DNA of 64,000 bases from CAWBOV01 sp963790525 (GTDB lineage: Bacteria; Actinomycetota; Actinomycetes; Mycobacteriales; Jatrophihabitantaceae): positions 124,001 through 188,000 of the forward strand of contig CAWBOV010000004.1 of assembly GCA_963790525.1 (NCBI GenBank), given 5' to 3'. Of this stretch, positions 55,251-63,956 are shown piece after piece. The notes under the pieces were generated by a model. That model searched no databases. It was not told where the DNA came from and was given only the letters and a program-made list of their open reading frames with translations. The number at the start of each line of letters is the position of its first letter. Positions within the stretch are counted from its first letter, which is position 1. The position numbers and the translations under genes are program-made.

Positions 55251-56558
55251 GTGCTCAGCGCATTTGCGTCAGCGTTCCGAACGGCAGATCTGCGCAAGAA
55301 GCTCCTGTTCACCTTGGCGATCATCGTGCTCTACCGCCTGGGCGCGTCCATCCCGACTCCGAACACCAACACCGCCAACATCAACATTTGCCTCAAGTCG
55401 GCCAGTCAGAGCGCGCAGAACGTGTACGCACTGATCAACCTGTTCTCCGGTGGGGCGCTGCTGAAGCTGTCCGCGTTCGCGCTGGGCATCATGCCGTACA
55501 TCACCGCCAGCATCATCATCCAGCTGCTCGTCGTCGTGATTCCCCGCTTCGAGCAGTTGCGCAAGGAAGGCCAGTCCGGCCAGCAGAAGCTGACGCAGTA
55601 CAGCCGCTACCTGACGATCGGCCTGGCGATCCTCCAGTCCACCGGCTTCATCGCCCTGGCCCGGAACAACACCCTCTTCCAGGGCTGCACGTCCAGCGTG
55701 CTCTACAAGACCTCGGACCTGTTCACGCTCTCCACGATGGTCATCTGCATGACCGCCGGCACCGCGGTCATCATGTGGCTCGGCGAGCTCATCACCGACC
55801 GCGGCGTCGGCAACGGCATGAGCGTGCTGATGTTCACCTCGATCGCGGCGCGCATCCCCAGCGAGGGCAACACCCTGCTGACCAACGCCCACGCCTTCGC
55901 CTTCACCCTGATCTGCCTGCTCGGCCTGGCGATCATCGCGGCCGTGGTGTTCGTGGAGCAGGCGCAGCGGCGGATCCCGGTGCAGTACGCCAAGCGCATG
56001 ATCGGCCGCCGGATGTACGGGGGCACGTCCACCTACCTGCCGCTCAAGGTCAACGCGGCCGGTGTCGTGCCGGTCATCTTCGCGACCTCGCTGCTCTACA
56101 TCCCGCAACTCATCACCCAGCTGAGCAGCAGCTCGACCTCGGCCTGGCGGCGGTGGATCACGAACCATCTGATCAATCCGTCCGACCCGACGCACAACGT
56201 CATCTACTTCCTCTTGATCCTGTTCTTCACGTTCTTCTACGTCGGCATCACCTTCAACCCGGTCGAGCGTGCCGACGACATGAAGAAGTACGGCGGCTTC
56301 ATCCCGGGCATCCGCCCCGGGCGCCCGACCGCCGAGTACCTGCAGTACGTGCTGTCGCGGATCACCTGGCCCGGCGCGTTCTACCTGGGCGCGATCGCCG
56401 TGATCCCGAACCTGTTCTTCTCGCTCACCGGCGGCAACAATCAGAACTTCCCGTTCGGCGGCACCGCGGTGCTCATCATGGTCGGCGTGGCGCTGGACAC
56501 GGTGAAACAGATCGAGAGCCAGCTCATGCAACGTAACTACGAGGGGTTCTTGCGGTGA
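55251..56558 (+). CDS. secY: Preprotein translocase subunit SecY
   Basis: A 435-residue channel subunit with ten membrane helices. GTG 55251 is chosen because AGGAGG (55241-55246) precedes it and MLSAFASAFRTADLRKKLLFTLAII matches the family; an upstream in-frame start would add 47 unrelated residues. ALGIMPYITASIIIQLL is helix 2 and GVGNGMSVLMF is conserved. The stop overlaps adk (GTGA). Confidence 0.96.
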   Translation: MLSAFASAFRTADLRKKLLFTLAIIVLYRLGASIPTPNTNTANINICLKSASQSAQNVYALINLFSGGALLKLSAFALGIMPYITASIIIQLLVVVIPRFEQLRKEGQSGQQKLTQYSRYLTIGLAILQSTGFIALARNNTLFQGCTSSVLYKTSDLFTLSTMVICMTAGTAVIMWLGELITDRGVGNGMSVLMFTSIAARIPSEGNTLLTNAHAFAFTLICLLGLAIIAAVVFVEQAQRRIPVQYAKRMIGRRMYGGTSTYLPLKVNAAGVVPVIFATSLLYIPQLITQLSSSSTSAWRRWITNHLINPSDPTHNVIYFLLILFFTFFYVGITFNPVERADDMKKYGGFIPGIRPGRPTAEYLQYVLSRITWPGAFYLGAIAVIPNLFFSLTGGNNQNFPFGGTAVLIMVGVALDTVKQIESQLMQRNYEGFLR

Positions 56559-57208
56559 GGCTGGTTCTCGTCGGTCCTCCCGGGGCTGGAAAGGGGACCC
56601 AAGCAGAGTTCATCGCGGAGAGCTTCGGTATCCCCAAGATCTCCACCGGGGACATCTTCCGCGCCAACGTCTCGGGGGGCACGGACCTCGGCAAGCTGGC
56701 GAAGTCCTACATGGACGCCGGCGATCTGGTCCCCGACGAGGTGACCAACGCGATGGTGCGCGCGCGCCTCAACGACCCCGACGCGGCAGCGGGCTTCCTG
56801 CTGGACGGGTTCCCACGCAACGTCGCCCAGGCCTACGAGCTCGACGGCATCCTCGGCGACATGGGCAGCTCGCTGGACGTTGTGCTCGAGCTGGTCGTGG
56901 ACACCGAGGAGGTCGTCCGGCGTCTGTCCGGACGGCGCACCTGCCGCTCGTGCGGTCACATCTGGCACGTCGAGTACGACCCCACGAAGGTCGACGGCGT
57001 CTGCGACCGCTGCGGCGGTGAACTGTTCCAGCGCGACGACGACAAGCCCGAGACCGTCCGGCACCGACTCGACGTGTACGCCGAGCAGACCTCGCCGCTG
57101 GTCGAGTTCTACGCCGGGCGCTCGCAGCTGGTGGGCATCGACGCGATCGGCGCCGTCGAGGACGTCACCGAACGGGCAATCGCCGCACTCCGCCCGTTCA
57201 CGTCTTGA
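56555..57208 (+). CDS. adk: Adenylate kinase (zinc-LID type)
   Basis: A 217-residue enzyme that converts ATP + AMP to 2 ADP. The P-loop GPPGAGKGT is at 7-15 and DGFPRN near 84-89. The long LID carries four cysteines (130, 133, 150, 153) in two CxxC pairs, a zinc site common in Gram-positive Adk but absent from many short-LID actinobacterial ones. GTG start coupled to secY; its stop overlaps map. Confidence 0.95.
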   Translation: MRLVLVGPPGAGKGTQAEFIAESFGIPKISTGDIFRANVSGGTDLGKLAKSYMDAGDLVPDEVTNAMVRARLNDPDAAAGFLLDGFPRNVAQAYELDGILGDMGSSLDVVLELVVDTEEVVRRLSGRRTCRSCGHIWHVEYDPTKVDGVCDRCGGELFQRDDDKPETVRHRLDVYAEQTSPLVEFYAGRSQLVGIDAIGAVEDVTERAIAALRPFTS

Positions 57209-58053
57209 TCATGCGCAGGCGGCACGATCGTTTCGAGCTCAAGACGCGCGCGGACTTCGAGGTCATGCGCGAGGCCGGGCTGGTGGTCGCCCACGCGCTG
57301 GAGGCCATGCGCGCGGCCTGCGCGCCCGGCGTGTCCACGCTGGAGCTGGACGCGATCGCCCGATCGGTGCTCGCCGAGCACGGCGCCACCTCGAACTTCC
57401 TCAACTACGACATCGGTTCCGGGCCCTATCCCGGCGTCATCTGCGCCTCGGTGAACGACAGGGTCGTGCACGGCATCCCGTCCGCGGCCGAGGTCCTCGC
57501 CGACGGCGACATCATCTCGATCGACTTCGGTGCTGTCGTGGACGGCTGGCACGGCGACGCGGCGATCACCGTCGGGGTCGGCGAAGTCCCGGCCGACCGG
57601 GCCGACCTGTCCCGCGCCTGCGAGCGCTCCCTGTGGGCCGGGATCGCCCAGGCCCGCGCCGGCGGGCGCCTCGGCGACATCTCCCACGCGGTCGAGAGCG
57701 CCGTCGACGCCGCCGGCAGCTTCGGCATCGTCGAGGGGTACGGCGGCCACGGGATCGGCACCGCGATGCACATGGACCCGCACATCCTCAACTACGGCCA
57801 GGCCGGCTCCGGCCCCGCGCTCGTCTCCGGGATGGCGGTGGCGATCGAGCCGATGCTCACCCTCGGGCGCCCGGACACCCGCGAGCTCGACGACGGGTGG
57901 ACAGTGGTGACCGCCGACGGCTCCGCGGCCGCGCACTGGGAGCACACGGTCGCGCTGCTCGAGGACGGCCCGTGGGTGCTGACCGCGCTCGACGGCGGCC
58001 GGGAGCGCCTCGCGGCCCTCGGCGTCACCGTCTCGGCCGCCGCCCTGTCCTAG
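57205..58053 (+). CDS. map: Methionine aminopeptidase, type I
   Basis: A 282-residue enzyme that removes the initiator Met. Metal ligands are Asp107 (SIDFG), Asp118, His182 (GGHGIG), Glu215 (AIEPM) and Glu246; His90 (VVHGIPS) contacts substrate. The TTG at 57205 overlaps the adk stop; ATG 57211 is an equally possible start and would shorten it by two residues. An intrinsic terminator follows. Confidence 0.95.
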   Translation: MIMRRRHDRFELKTRADFEVMREAGLVVAHALEAMRAACAPGVSTLELDAIARSVLAEHGATSNFLNYDIGSGPYPGVICASVNDRVVHGIPSAAEVLADGDIISIDFGAVVDGWHGDAAITVGVGEVPADRADLSRACERSLWAGIAQARAGGRLGDISHAVESAVDAAGSFGIVEGYGGHGIGTAMHMDPHILNYGQAGSGPALVSGMAVAIEPMLTLGRPDTRELDDGWTVVTADGSAAAHWEHTVALLEDGPWVLTALDGGRERLAALGVTVSAAALS

Positions 58054-58060
58054 CTCCCGG

Positions 58061-58083
58061 GCGCCCCGAACGGGGGCGTTTTT
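58061..58083 (+). terminator. Intrinsic terminator behind map
   Basis: A 6-bp GC stem CGCCCC / GGGGCG (58062-58067 with 58073-58078) followed by TTTTT at 58079-58083. It is the clearest T-run terminator in the window. Confidence 0.85.
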
Positions 58084-58240
58084 GGCAGGATCGGCGTGCG
58101 GTGGGTAGACTCCTCCATGGCGTGAACCGCCTTCTGTCTTCGTTCGCTGTGGCCGCGGACGTCCGGAGGCCCTCAAGGTGAGCGTCAACCGTCAGTATCC
58201 GCCTTTCCGGCGGTACTTACTTGTGCGAAAAGCGGAGGAT

Positions 58241-58462
58241 ATGGCAAAGAAAGACGGCGCTATCGAGGTCGAGGGTCGTGTGGTCGAACCGTTGCCCAAC
58301 GCGATGTTCCGAGTGGAACTCACGAACGGGCACAAGGTTCTGGCACACATCAGCGGCAAGATGCGCCAGCACTACATCCGGATCCTGCCCGAGGACCGGG
58401 TCGTCGTGGAGCTGTCTCCCTACGACCTGACCCGCGGGCGCATCGTGTATCGCTACAAGTAG
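58241..58462 (+). CDS. infA: Translation initiation factor IF-1
   Basis: A 73-residue OB-fold factor that blocks the A site during initiation. MAKKDGAIEVEGRVVEPLPNAMFRVEL and the C-terminal YDLTRGRIVYRYK match the family. ATG 58241 is preceded by GCGGAGGA; an in-frame start at 58178 would add 21 unrelated residues. Confidence 0.97.
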   Translation: MAKKDGAIEVEGRVVEPLPNAMFRVELTNGHKVLAHISGKMRQHYIRILPEDRVVVELSPYDLTRGRIVYRYK

Positions 58463-58493
58463 ATCTCTTTCATCGATTCGGAAAGGGCAGGCC

Positions 58494-58607
58494 GTGAAGG
58501 TCAACCCCAGCGTCAAACCGATCTGCGACAAGTGCAAGGTCATTCGTCGTCACGGTCGGGTCATGGTGATCTGCGAGAACCTGCGCCACAAGCAGCGTCA
58601 GGGCTGA
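58494..58607 (+). CDS. rpmJ: 50S ribosomal protein L36 (zinc-binding)
   Basis: A 37-residue protein, GTG start (MKVNPSVKPICDKCKVIRRHGRVMVICENLRHKQRQG in three parts: MKVNPSVKPIC, DKCKVIRRHG, VICENLRHKQ). Zinc ligands are Cys11, Cys14, Cys27 and His32, the zinc-type L36. GAAAGGGCAG lies upstream, 31 nt after infA. Confidence 0.95.
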   Translation: MKVNPSVKPICDKCKVIRRHGRVMVICENLRHKQRQG

Positions 58608-58653
58608 TCGGGAAGCTTCGGCTGACCGATCGTCTCGCACAGCACCAACGTCC

Positions 58654-58673
58654 GGACGGGCCAAGTCCCGTCC
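58654..58673 (+). other. Stem-loop in the rpmJ-rpsM spacer
   Basis: A perfect 7-bp stem GGACGGG / CCCGTCC (58654-58660 with 58667-58673) with a 6-nt loop, in the 212-nt gene-free spacer. There is no T-run. No other element is recognised in the spacer. Confidence 0.35.
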
Positions 58674-58819
58674 GTACGGCACTCGCGCGTAACCCGCTCG
58701 CAGCTCGTCACTCGAGCCGCGGGTCCACCCCCGGGACGAAGGCCGGGGCCGTCGGGACCATTCCCGATGGAGCGGTTACGCACCACACCTTCGAATAGTT
58801 CGAGGAGTACGTCGGATAT

Positions 58820-59200
58820 ATGGCAAGACTTGCCGGCGTCGACCTCCCCCGCGACAAGCGGATGGAGGTTGCGCTTACTTACATCTATGGGGTCGGACGC
58901 ACCCGCGCGAAGGCTGCGCTCGAGGCCACGGGTATCAGCCCGGACCTCCGCGCCAAGGACCTCACCGACAACGACGTGGTGCTGCTGCGCGATTACATCG
59001 ACGGCAACTTCCAGGTCGAGGGTGACCTGCGTCGCGAGGTCGCTGCCGACATCCGCCGCAAGGTCGAGATCGGCTGCTACCAGGGGATCCGGCACCGCCG
59101 CGGCCTCCCGGTCCATGGCCAGCGCACCAAGACCAACGCGCGCACCCGCAAGGGACCCAAGAAGACCATCGCCGGCAAGAAGAAGGTCGGTAAGAAGTAG
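58820..59200 (+). CDS. rpsM: 30S ribosomal protein S13
   Basis: A 126-residue S13 that bridges to the 50S. MARLAGVDLPRDKRMEVALTYIYGVGRTRA and RHRRGLPVHGQRTKTNARTRKGPKKT are diagnostic. Followed by a 211-nt spacer with no recognised element. Confidence 0.97.
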   Translation: MARLAGVDLPRDKRMEVALTYIYGVGRTRAKAALEATGISPDLRAKDLTDNDVVLLRDYIDGNFQVEGDLRREVAADIRRKVEIGCYQGIRHRRGLPVHGQRTKTNARTRKGPKKTIAGKKKVGKK

Positions 59201-59411
59201 CGTTTCTCGCTCCCGCTGTTCGTCGGCAGGGTTTCAGGCGCGGAACTGCCTGTGGACCCGCTGTGGTCGCCGTCCGCTCCGGCGGTTGCGATCCGCTCGG
59301 CTCGGCGGTGGTCGTCCAACGTGTGGTCAGGTCGACAGATGCGATCTGGCTGCGGCCTTGTTCTGAAGACGTAATCCTCGAACTCGTAGATGAAACTGGA
59401 GATGGTGGCTG

Positions 59412-59816
59412 ATGCCTCCGAAGGCACGCGCGGCCGGGGCCAAGAAGGTCCGGCGCAAGGAGAAGAAGAACGTGGCCATGGGTCACGCGCACATCAAGAG
59501 CACGTTCAACAACACGATCGTCTCGATCACCGACCCGTCCGGCAACGTGATCAGCTGGGCCTCGGCCGGCCACGTCGGCTTCAAGGGCTCGCGTAAGTCG
59601 ACTCCGTTCGCCGCGCAGATGGCCGCCGAGAGCGCCGCCCGCAAGGCTCAGGAGCACGGCATGAAGAAGGTCGACGTCTTCGTCAAGGGCCCCGGCTCGG
59701 GACGCGAGACCGCGATCCGTTCACTGCAGGCAGCCGGACTCGAAGTCGGCACCATCTCCGATGTGACGCCGCAGCCGTTCAACGGCTGCCGTCCGTCGAA
59801 GCGGCGCCGGGTCTGA
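59412..59816 (+). CDS. rpsK: 30S ribosomal protein S11
   Basis: A 134-residue S11 of the platform. The conserved GHAHIKSTFNNTIVSITDPSGN and the C-terminal DVTPQPFNGCRPSKRRRV are visible. The ATG follows GAGATGGTGGCTG. 17 nt before rpsD. Confidence 0.97.
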   Translation: MPPKARAAGAKKVRRKEKKNVAMGHAHIKSTFNNTIVSITDPSGNVISWASAGHVGFKGSRKSTPFAAQMAAESAARKAQEHGMKKVDVFVKGPGSGRETAIRSLQAAGLEVGTISDVTPQPFNGCRPSKRRRV

Positions 59817-59833
59817 CGGGGGTATAGGACACC

Positions 59834-60439
59834 ATGGCACGTTACAGAGGACCAGCGACGCGCATCTCGCGCCGTCTCAACGTCGACCTCGTCGGTGGCG
59901 ACACCGCGTTCGAGCGGCGCCCCTACCCGCCCGGCCAGCACGGCCGCGCCCGCATCAAGCAGAGCGAGTACCTCCTCCAGCTGCAGGAGAAGCAGAAGGC
60001 CAAGTACAGCTACGGCATCCTCGAGCGTCAGTTCCGCGGGTACTACCAGGAGGCCGTGCGTCGTAGCGGCAAGACCGGTGACAACCTGCTGCAGATCCTC
60101 GAGTCACGGCTGGACAACGTGGTCTACCGCGCGGGCATCGCCCGCACGCGCCGCCACGCCCGCCAGCTCGTCAGCCACGGCCACTTCCTGGTCAACGGCG
60201 AGAAGGTCGACATCCCCAGCTTCCGCGTGTCGCAGTGGGACATCATCGACGTCAAGCCGAAGTCGCTGCAGACCACGCCGTTCCTGATCGCCAAGGAGAC
60301 CTTCGGCGAGCGCCCGGTGCCGGCCTGGTTGCAGGTCATCCCGTCCCGCATGCGCGTGCTCGTGCACTCGCTGCCGGTGCGCGCGCAGATCGAGATCCCG
60401 CTCCAGGAGCAGCTCATCGTCGAGCTCTACTCCAAGTAG
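59834..60439 (+). CDS. rpsD: 30S ribosomal protein S4
   Basis: A 201-residue S4, a primary 16S rRNA binder. MARYRGPATRISRRLNVDL and the S4 domain (LDNVVYRAGIARTRRHARQLVSHGHFLVNG) are conserved. It lacks the N-terminal zinc cysteines of some S4 proteins. A 213-nt spacer before rpoA holds a long inverted pairing around CGACCCGAT / ATCGGGTCG, which may serve as a leader. Confidence 0.97.
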   Translation: MARYRGPATRISRRLNVDLVGGDTAFERRPYPPGQHGRARIKQSEYLLQLQEKQKAKYSYGILERQFRGYYQEAVRRSGKTGDNLLQILESRLDNVVYRAGIARTRRHARQLVSHGHFLVNGEKVDIPSFRVSQWDIIDVKPKSLQTTPFLIAKETFGERPVPAWLQVIPSRMRVLVHSLPVRAQIEIPLQEQLIVELYSK

Positions 60440-60652
60440 CGCGGACGGACACGCGCAGTCGACCCGATTGCGTCGCATCCCGCTCGCGCGGCTGCGGCAC
60501 GATCGGGTCGGCATCGCGTGGCCGACCAACGCGACACCGCCGCGTAGCAATCGCTTGATCGGACTCGTTCCGTGTCGGGCCCGTGGCGGACAACTGAATA
60601 ACCCATCAGCCGGCGCCATATAGCGGGTGCCGTCACCCAAAGGAGCACCACC

Positions 60653-61675
60653 TTGCTGATCTCTCAGCGCCCGTCCCTGTCCGAGGAAGTCATCGCGGAC
60701 AACCGGTCCAAGTTCGTCATCGAGCCGCTCGAGCCCGGATTCGGGTACACGCTCGGCAACTCGCTGCGCCGCACCCTGCTGTCGTCGATCCCCGGTGCCG
60801 CCGTCACCAGCATCCGCATCGACGGCGTGCTGCACGAGTTCACGACCGTCGAGGGTGTGAAGGAAGACGTCACCGACATCATCCTGAACCTCAAGGAACT
60901 GGTCGTCAGCTCCGAGAGCGACGAGCCCGTCGTCATGTACCTGCGCAAGCAGGGACCGGGCGAGGTCACCGCCGCCGACATCGCGCCCCCGGCCGGCGTG
61001 GAGATCCACAACCCCGACCTGAAGATCGCCACGATCAACAAGAAGGGTCGGCTGGAGATCGAGCTGATCGTCGAGCGTGGGCGTGGCTACGTCACCTCCG
61101 TGCAGAACAAGCAGCCCGGTCAGGAGATCGGCCGTATCCCCGTCGACTCCATCTACTCGCCGGTCCTCAAGGTCACCTACGCCGTCGAGGCCACCCGCGT
61201 CGAGCAGCGCACCGACTTCGACCGCCTCGTCGTGGACGTCGAGACCAAGTCCTCGATGACCCCGCGCGACGCCGTCGCCTCCGCCGGGCACACCCTGGTC
61301 GAGCTCTTCGGGCTGTTCCGCGAGCTCAACGAAGAGGCCGAGGGCATCGACGTCGGCCCGTCGCCGGCCGAGGTCGCCGACATCGCCGCGTTCTCGATGC
61401 CGATCGAGGAGCTGGACCTGACCGTCCGCTCCTACAACTGCCTCAAGCGCGAGGGCATCCACAGCGTGGGTGAGCTCGTCGGACGCAGCGAGGCCGACCT
61501 GCTCGACATCCGCAACTTCGGTTCGAAGTCGATCGACGAGGTCAAGATCAAGCTGGCCGGGCTCGGCCTGTCCCTCAAGGACAGCCCTCCCGGGTTCGAT
61601 CTCTCCGCCGCGGTGGAGAGCTACAACGAGGAATACGACGGCGGAGACGATTTCGCCGAGACCGAAGAGCTGTAA
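60653..61675 (+). CDS. rpoA: DNA-directed RNA polymerase subunit alpha
   Basis: A 340-residue alpha subunit. TTG start (MLISQRPSLSEEVIADNRSKFVIEPLEPGFG) with AAAGGAG upstream. The N-terminal assembly domain has YTLGNSLRRTLLSSIPGAAVTSI; the C-terminal domain binding DNA and activators has YNCLKREGIHSVGELV. The tail is acidic. All three large RNA-polymerase subunit genes in this window begin with TTG. Confidence 0.98.
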   Translation: MLISQRPSLSEEVIADNRSKFVIEPLEPGFGYTLGNSLRRTLLSSIPGAAVTSIRIDGVLHEFTTVEGVKEDVTDIILNLKELVVSSESDEPVVMYLRKQGPGEVTAADIAPPAGVEIHNPDLKIATINKKGRLEIELIVERGRGYVTSVQNKQPGQEIGRIPVDSIYSPVLKVTYAVEATRVEQRTDFDRLVVDVETKSSMTPRDAVASAGHTLVELFGLFRELNEEAEGIDVGPSPAEVADIAAFSMPIEELDLTVRSYNCLKREGIHSVGELVGRSEADLLDIRNFGSKSIDEVKIKLAGLGLSLKDSPPGFDLSAAVESYNEEYDGGDDFAETEEL

Positions 61676-61762
61676 CCCACCGGACAACCGTCAGGCCGAC
61701 GTGGCCGGACAACCGCATTTGTCTGGCTGTCGTGGCCAGACCATCGCATTGGAGCACTGCAC

Positions 61763-62440
61763 ATGCCCACGCCCACCAAGGGTCCTCGCCTCGGCGGCGG
61801 TCCCGCGCACGAGCGCCTGATCCTCGCGAACCTGGCTACGTCGCTCTTCGAGCACAACCGGATCACCACCACGGAGGCGAAGGCCAAGCGCCTGCGTCCC
61901 CTGGCGGAGAAGCTGATCTCCTTCGGCAAGCGTGGCGACCTGCACGCCCGCCGTCAGGTGATGCGCGTCATCCGCGACAAGGATGTCGTGCACAAGCTGT
62001 TCGCCGAGATCGGCCCGAACTACGTCGAGCGTCCGGGTGGCTACACGCGGATCATCAAGGTGGGTCCCCGCAAGGGTGACAACGCCCAGATGGCCGTGAT
62101 CGAGCTCGTCGAGTCCGTGACCGCCGCACAGTCGGTGGTCAAGGAAGGCGAGCGCGCCCGTGGCACCAAGGTCGCGCCCTCGAAGGCCCCGACGGGTCGC
62201 ACCGCCGAGATCGCCGAGGACAACAAGGCCGAGTCCGCGACGGCCGCCGCCGTCGCCGCCGAGGCCGCGGACGCCGACGCGCTCGAGGTGGACGACGAGT
62301 CCCTCCTCGAGGCCGACGCAGCCGAGGCCAGCGCCGAGGGTGGCGAGGAGGCCGGTGGTCTGGCCGCGATCGGTTTCGCCGACGAGGACGCCGCCGAGGC
62401 CGGGGCAACCCCCGCAGCCGACGACGACACCGAGGCCTGA
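61763..62440 (+). CDS. rplQ: 50S ribosomal protein L17, with ~105-residue acidic tail
   Basis: A 225-residue L17; bacterial L17 is usually 120-130 residues, with longer forms in actinobacteria. MPTPTKGPRLGGGPAHERLILANLATSLFEHNRITTTEAKAKRLRP is the normal body, ending near VIELVES (residue ~118). The remainder is Ala/Glu/Asp-rich (AAAVAAEAADADALEVDDESLLEADAAEAS). ATG follows GGAGCAC. Last gene of the alpha cluster, 22 nt before truA. Confidence 0.95.
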   Translation: MPTPTKGPRLGGGPAHERLILANLATSLFEHNRITTTEAKAKRLRPLAEKLISFGKRGDLHARRQVMRVIRDKDVVHKLFAEIGPNYVERPGGYTRIIKVGPRKGDNAQMAVIELVESVTAAQSVVKEGERARGTKVAPSKAPTGRTAEIAEDNKAESATAAAVAAEAADADALEVDDESLLEADAAEASAEGGEEAGGLAAIGFADEDAAEAGATPAADDDTEA

Positions 62441-62462
62441 TCCGGTCCGGCACCAGTCACAC

Positions 62463-63323
62463 ATGAGCACGGCTGACGAGCCCGCCACCCCACACCGGGG
62501 TGGCGGGCTCGTCCGCGTCCGCCTCGACATCGCCTACGACGGCACCGAGTTCTCCGGGTGGGCGCGCCAGCCCGGGCGGCGGACGGTCCAGGGCACGCTG
62601 CAGGACGCGCTGGTGCAGGTGCTCCGCCTGCCCGAGGTGGAGCTGACGGTCGCCGGGCGGACCGACGCGGGGGTGCATGCGACCGGGCAGGTGGCCCATC
62701 TCGACCTGCCGCCGGCGACGTGGCACGACGCCCACCCGCGGCTGATCCGCCGCCTGGGCGGGGTGCTCCCCGGCGACCTCCGGGTGCGGGCGGCCGAACC
62801 TGCGCCCGAGGGGTTCGACGCCCGGTTCTCGGCACGCTGGCGGCGCTACGGCTACCGGGTCAGCGACGCCCAGGGTGGCGTCGACCCGCTGCGGCGCCGC
62901 GACACGCTCTGGTGGCGCCGGAGCCTGGACGCTGCCGCCATGGACGCCGCGGCCCAGTTGCTGCTCGGCGAGCACGACTTCGCCGCGTACTGCCGCTACC
63001 GGGAGGGAGCGACGACGGTCCGGGGGCTGCTCGCCCTGGACGTCCGGCGCGCGGAGGACACGGTCACGATCACCGCCCAGGCCGACGCCTTCTGCCATTC
63101 GATGGTGCGTTCGCTCGTCGGTGCCCTGCTCGCCGTGGGGGAGGGGCAGCGCCCCGTCGACTGGCCGGCCTCACTGCTGTCGCTGCGGGAGCGGGCCAAC
63201 GGAGTGGCCGTGGCGCCGCCGCACGGGCTGACTCTCCAGGCAGTCGGCTACCCCGTCGACGGCGAGCTGGCCGCCCGGACCCTGATCACCCGCAACCGGC
63301 GCGAACCCGTGGCCGAGGGCTGA
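62463..63323 (+). CDS. truA: tRNA pseudouridine synthase A (positions 38-40)
   Basis: A 286-residue TruA that makes pseudouridine in the anticodon stem-loop. The catalytic Asp68 lies in VAGRTDAGVHATGQ, and RLDIAYDGTEFSGWARQ is the family start. ATG 62463 is the only credible start because no other start codon occurs in frame before the conserved region, yet codons 5-17 form a perfect 17-bp hairpin. Follows rplQ, as in most actinobacteria. Confidence 0.95.
   Translation: MSTADEPATPHRGGGLVRVRLDIAYDGTEFSGWARQPGRRTVQGTLQDALVQVLRLPEVELTVAGRTDAGVHATGQVAHLDLPPATWHDAHPRLIRRLGGVLPGDLRVRAAEPAPEGFDARFSARWRRYGYRVSDAQGGVDPLRRRDTLWWRRSLDAAAMDAAAQLLLGEHDFAAYCRYREGATTVRGLLALDVRRAEDTVTITAQADAFCHSMVRSLVGALLAVGEGQRPVDWPASLLSLRERANGVAVAPPHGLTLQAVGYPVDGELAARTLITRNRREPVAEG
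62475..62513 (+). terminator. Perfect hairpin inside the truA 5' coding region
   Basis: A 17-bp perfect stem (62475-62491 with 62497-62513) with an ACACC loop, 35 nt behind the rplQ stop and within truA codons 5-17. It looks like the rplQ terminator placed inside the next gene; it may act as a partial terminator or translational brake on truA. Confidence 0.6.
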
Positions 63324-63345
63324 CGGTCCACCCGGGCCGGTCCGC

Positions 63346-63936
63346 TCACGCGCGGAAGGCCAGGTTGTCGCGCCCGCACCAGTCCAGCACCGCCGGCCAT
63401 GCGCCGTAGCCGGACTCGGGGTTCAGGTGGCCGCCGCCGGCGATGAGCGTCGTCGGCATCTTCAACGTCACCCCGTAGGAGTGCACCGCGCCCTCGGGGC
63501 AGTACGGATCGTCGTCGGCGGCGACCAGGACGGTGCCGTCGGCGCCGGCCCGCACCGTGTCGACGTCCAGCGGCACGGGGAAGAACGTCGCCGCCTCAGG
63601 GATGTCGGAGTCCGGCGACGGCGGCGCGACCAGCGCCACCCGGGCCGGGCGGGGCAGGCCCGCGGTGTCGCCGACGTGGTGCAACCAGAGCACCGAGCCG
63701 AGGGAGTGACAGACCACGTCGTAGCCGTCCTCGGGGAGTCCCGTGAGCGTCTCGTGCAGCACCGACAGCCAGACATCCAGCGTCGGGGCGTCCGAGTCGG
63801 GGAGCGCGGGGAAGCGGACCTCGCGCCCGGCGCCGCTCAGCTCGCCGGCCAGCCAGGTGTACCAGTGTTCGGGTCGGGGGCCGTTGAGTCCGTGCAGGAT
63901 CACGGTCGGGACGGTGCGGGTGGGGCGACGGGGCAT
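63346..63936 (-). CDS. RBBP9/YdeN-family serine hydrolase
   Basis: A 196-residue alpha/beta hydrolase without signal peptide. The nucleophile is Ser78 in VCHSLGS, the acid is probably Asp143 in ADDDPYCP, and the base is His170 in GGGHLNPESGYGAWP. The N-terminal VILHGLNGPRPEHWY is typical of this small family of unknown substrate. It lies on the minus strand, 20 nt after the end of an FAD-linked oxidase gene, so the two may form an operon. Confidence 0.87.
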   Translation of the reverse strand: MPRRPTRTVPTVILHGLNGPRPEHWYTWLAGELSGAGREVRFPALPDSDAPTLDVWLSVLHETLTGLPEDGYDVVCHSLGSVLWLHHVGDTAGLPRPARVALVAPPSPDSDIPEAATFFPVPLDVDTVRAGADGTVLVAADDDPYCPEGAVHSYGVTLKMPTTLIAGGGHLNPESGYGAWPAVLDWCGRDNLAFRA

Positions 63937-63956
63937 GGCAGCACCCTATCGGTGGC

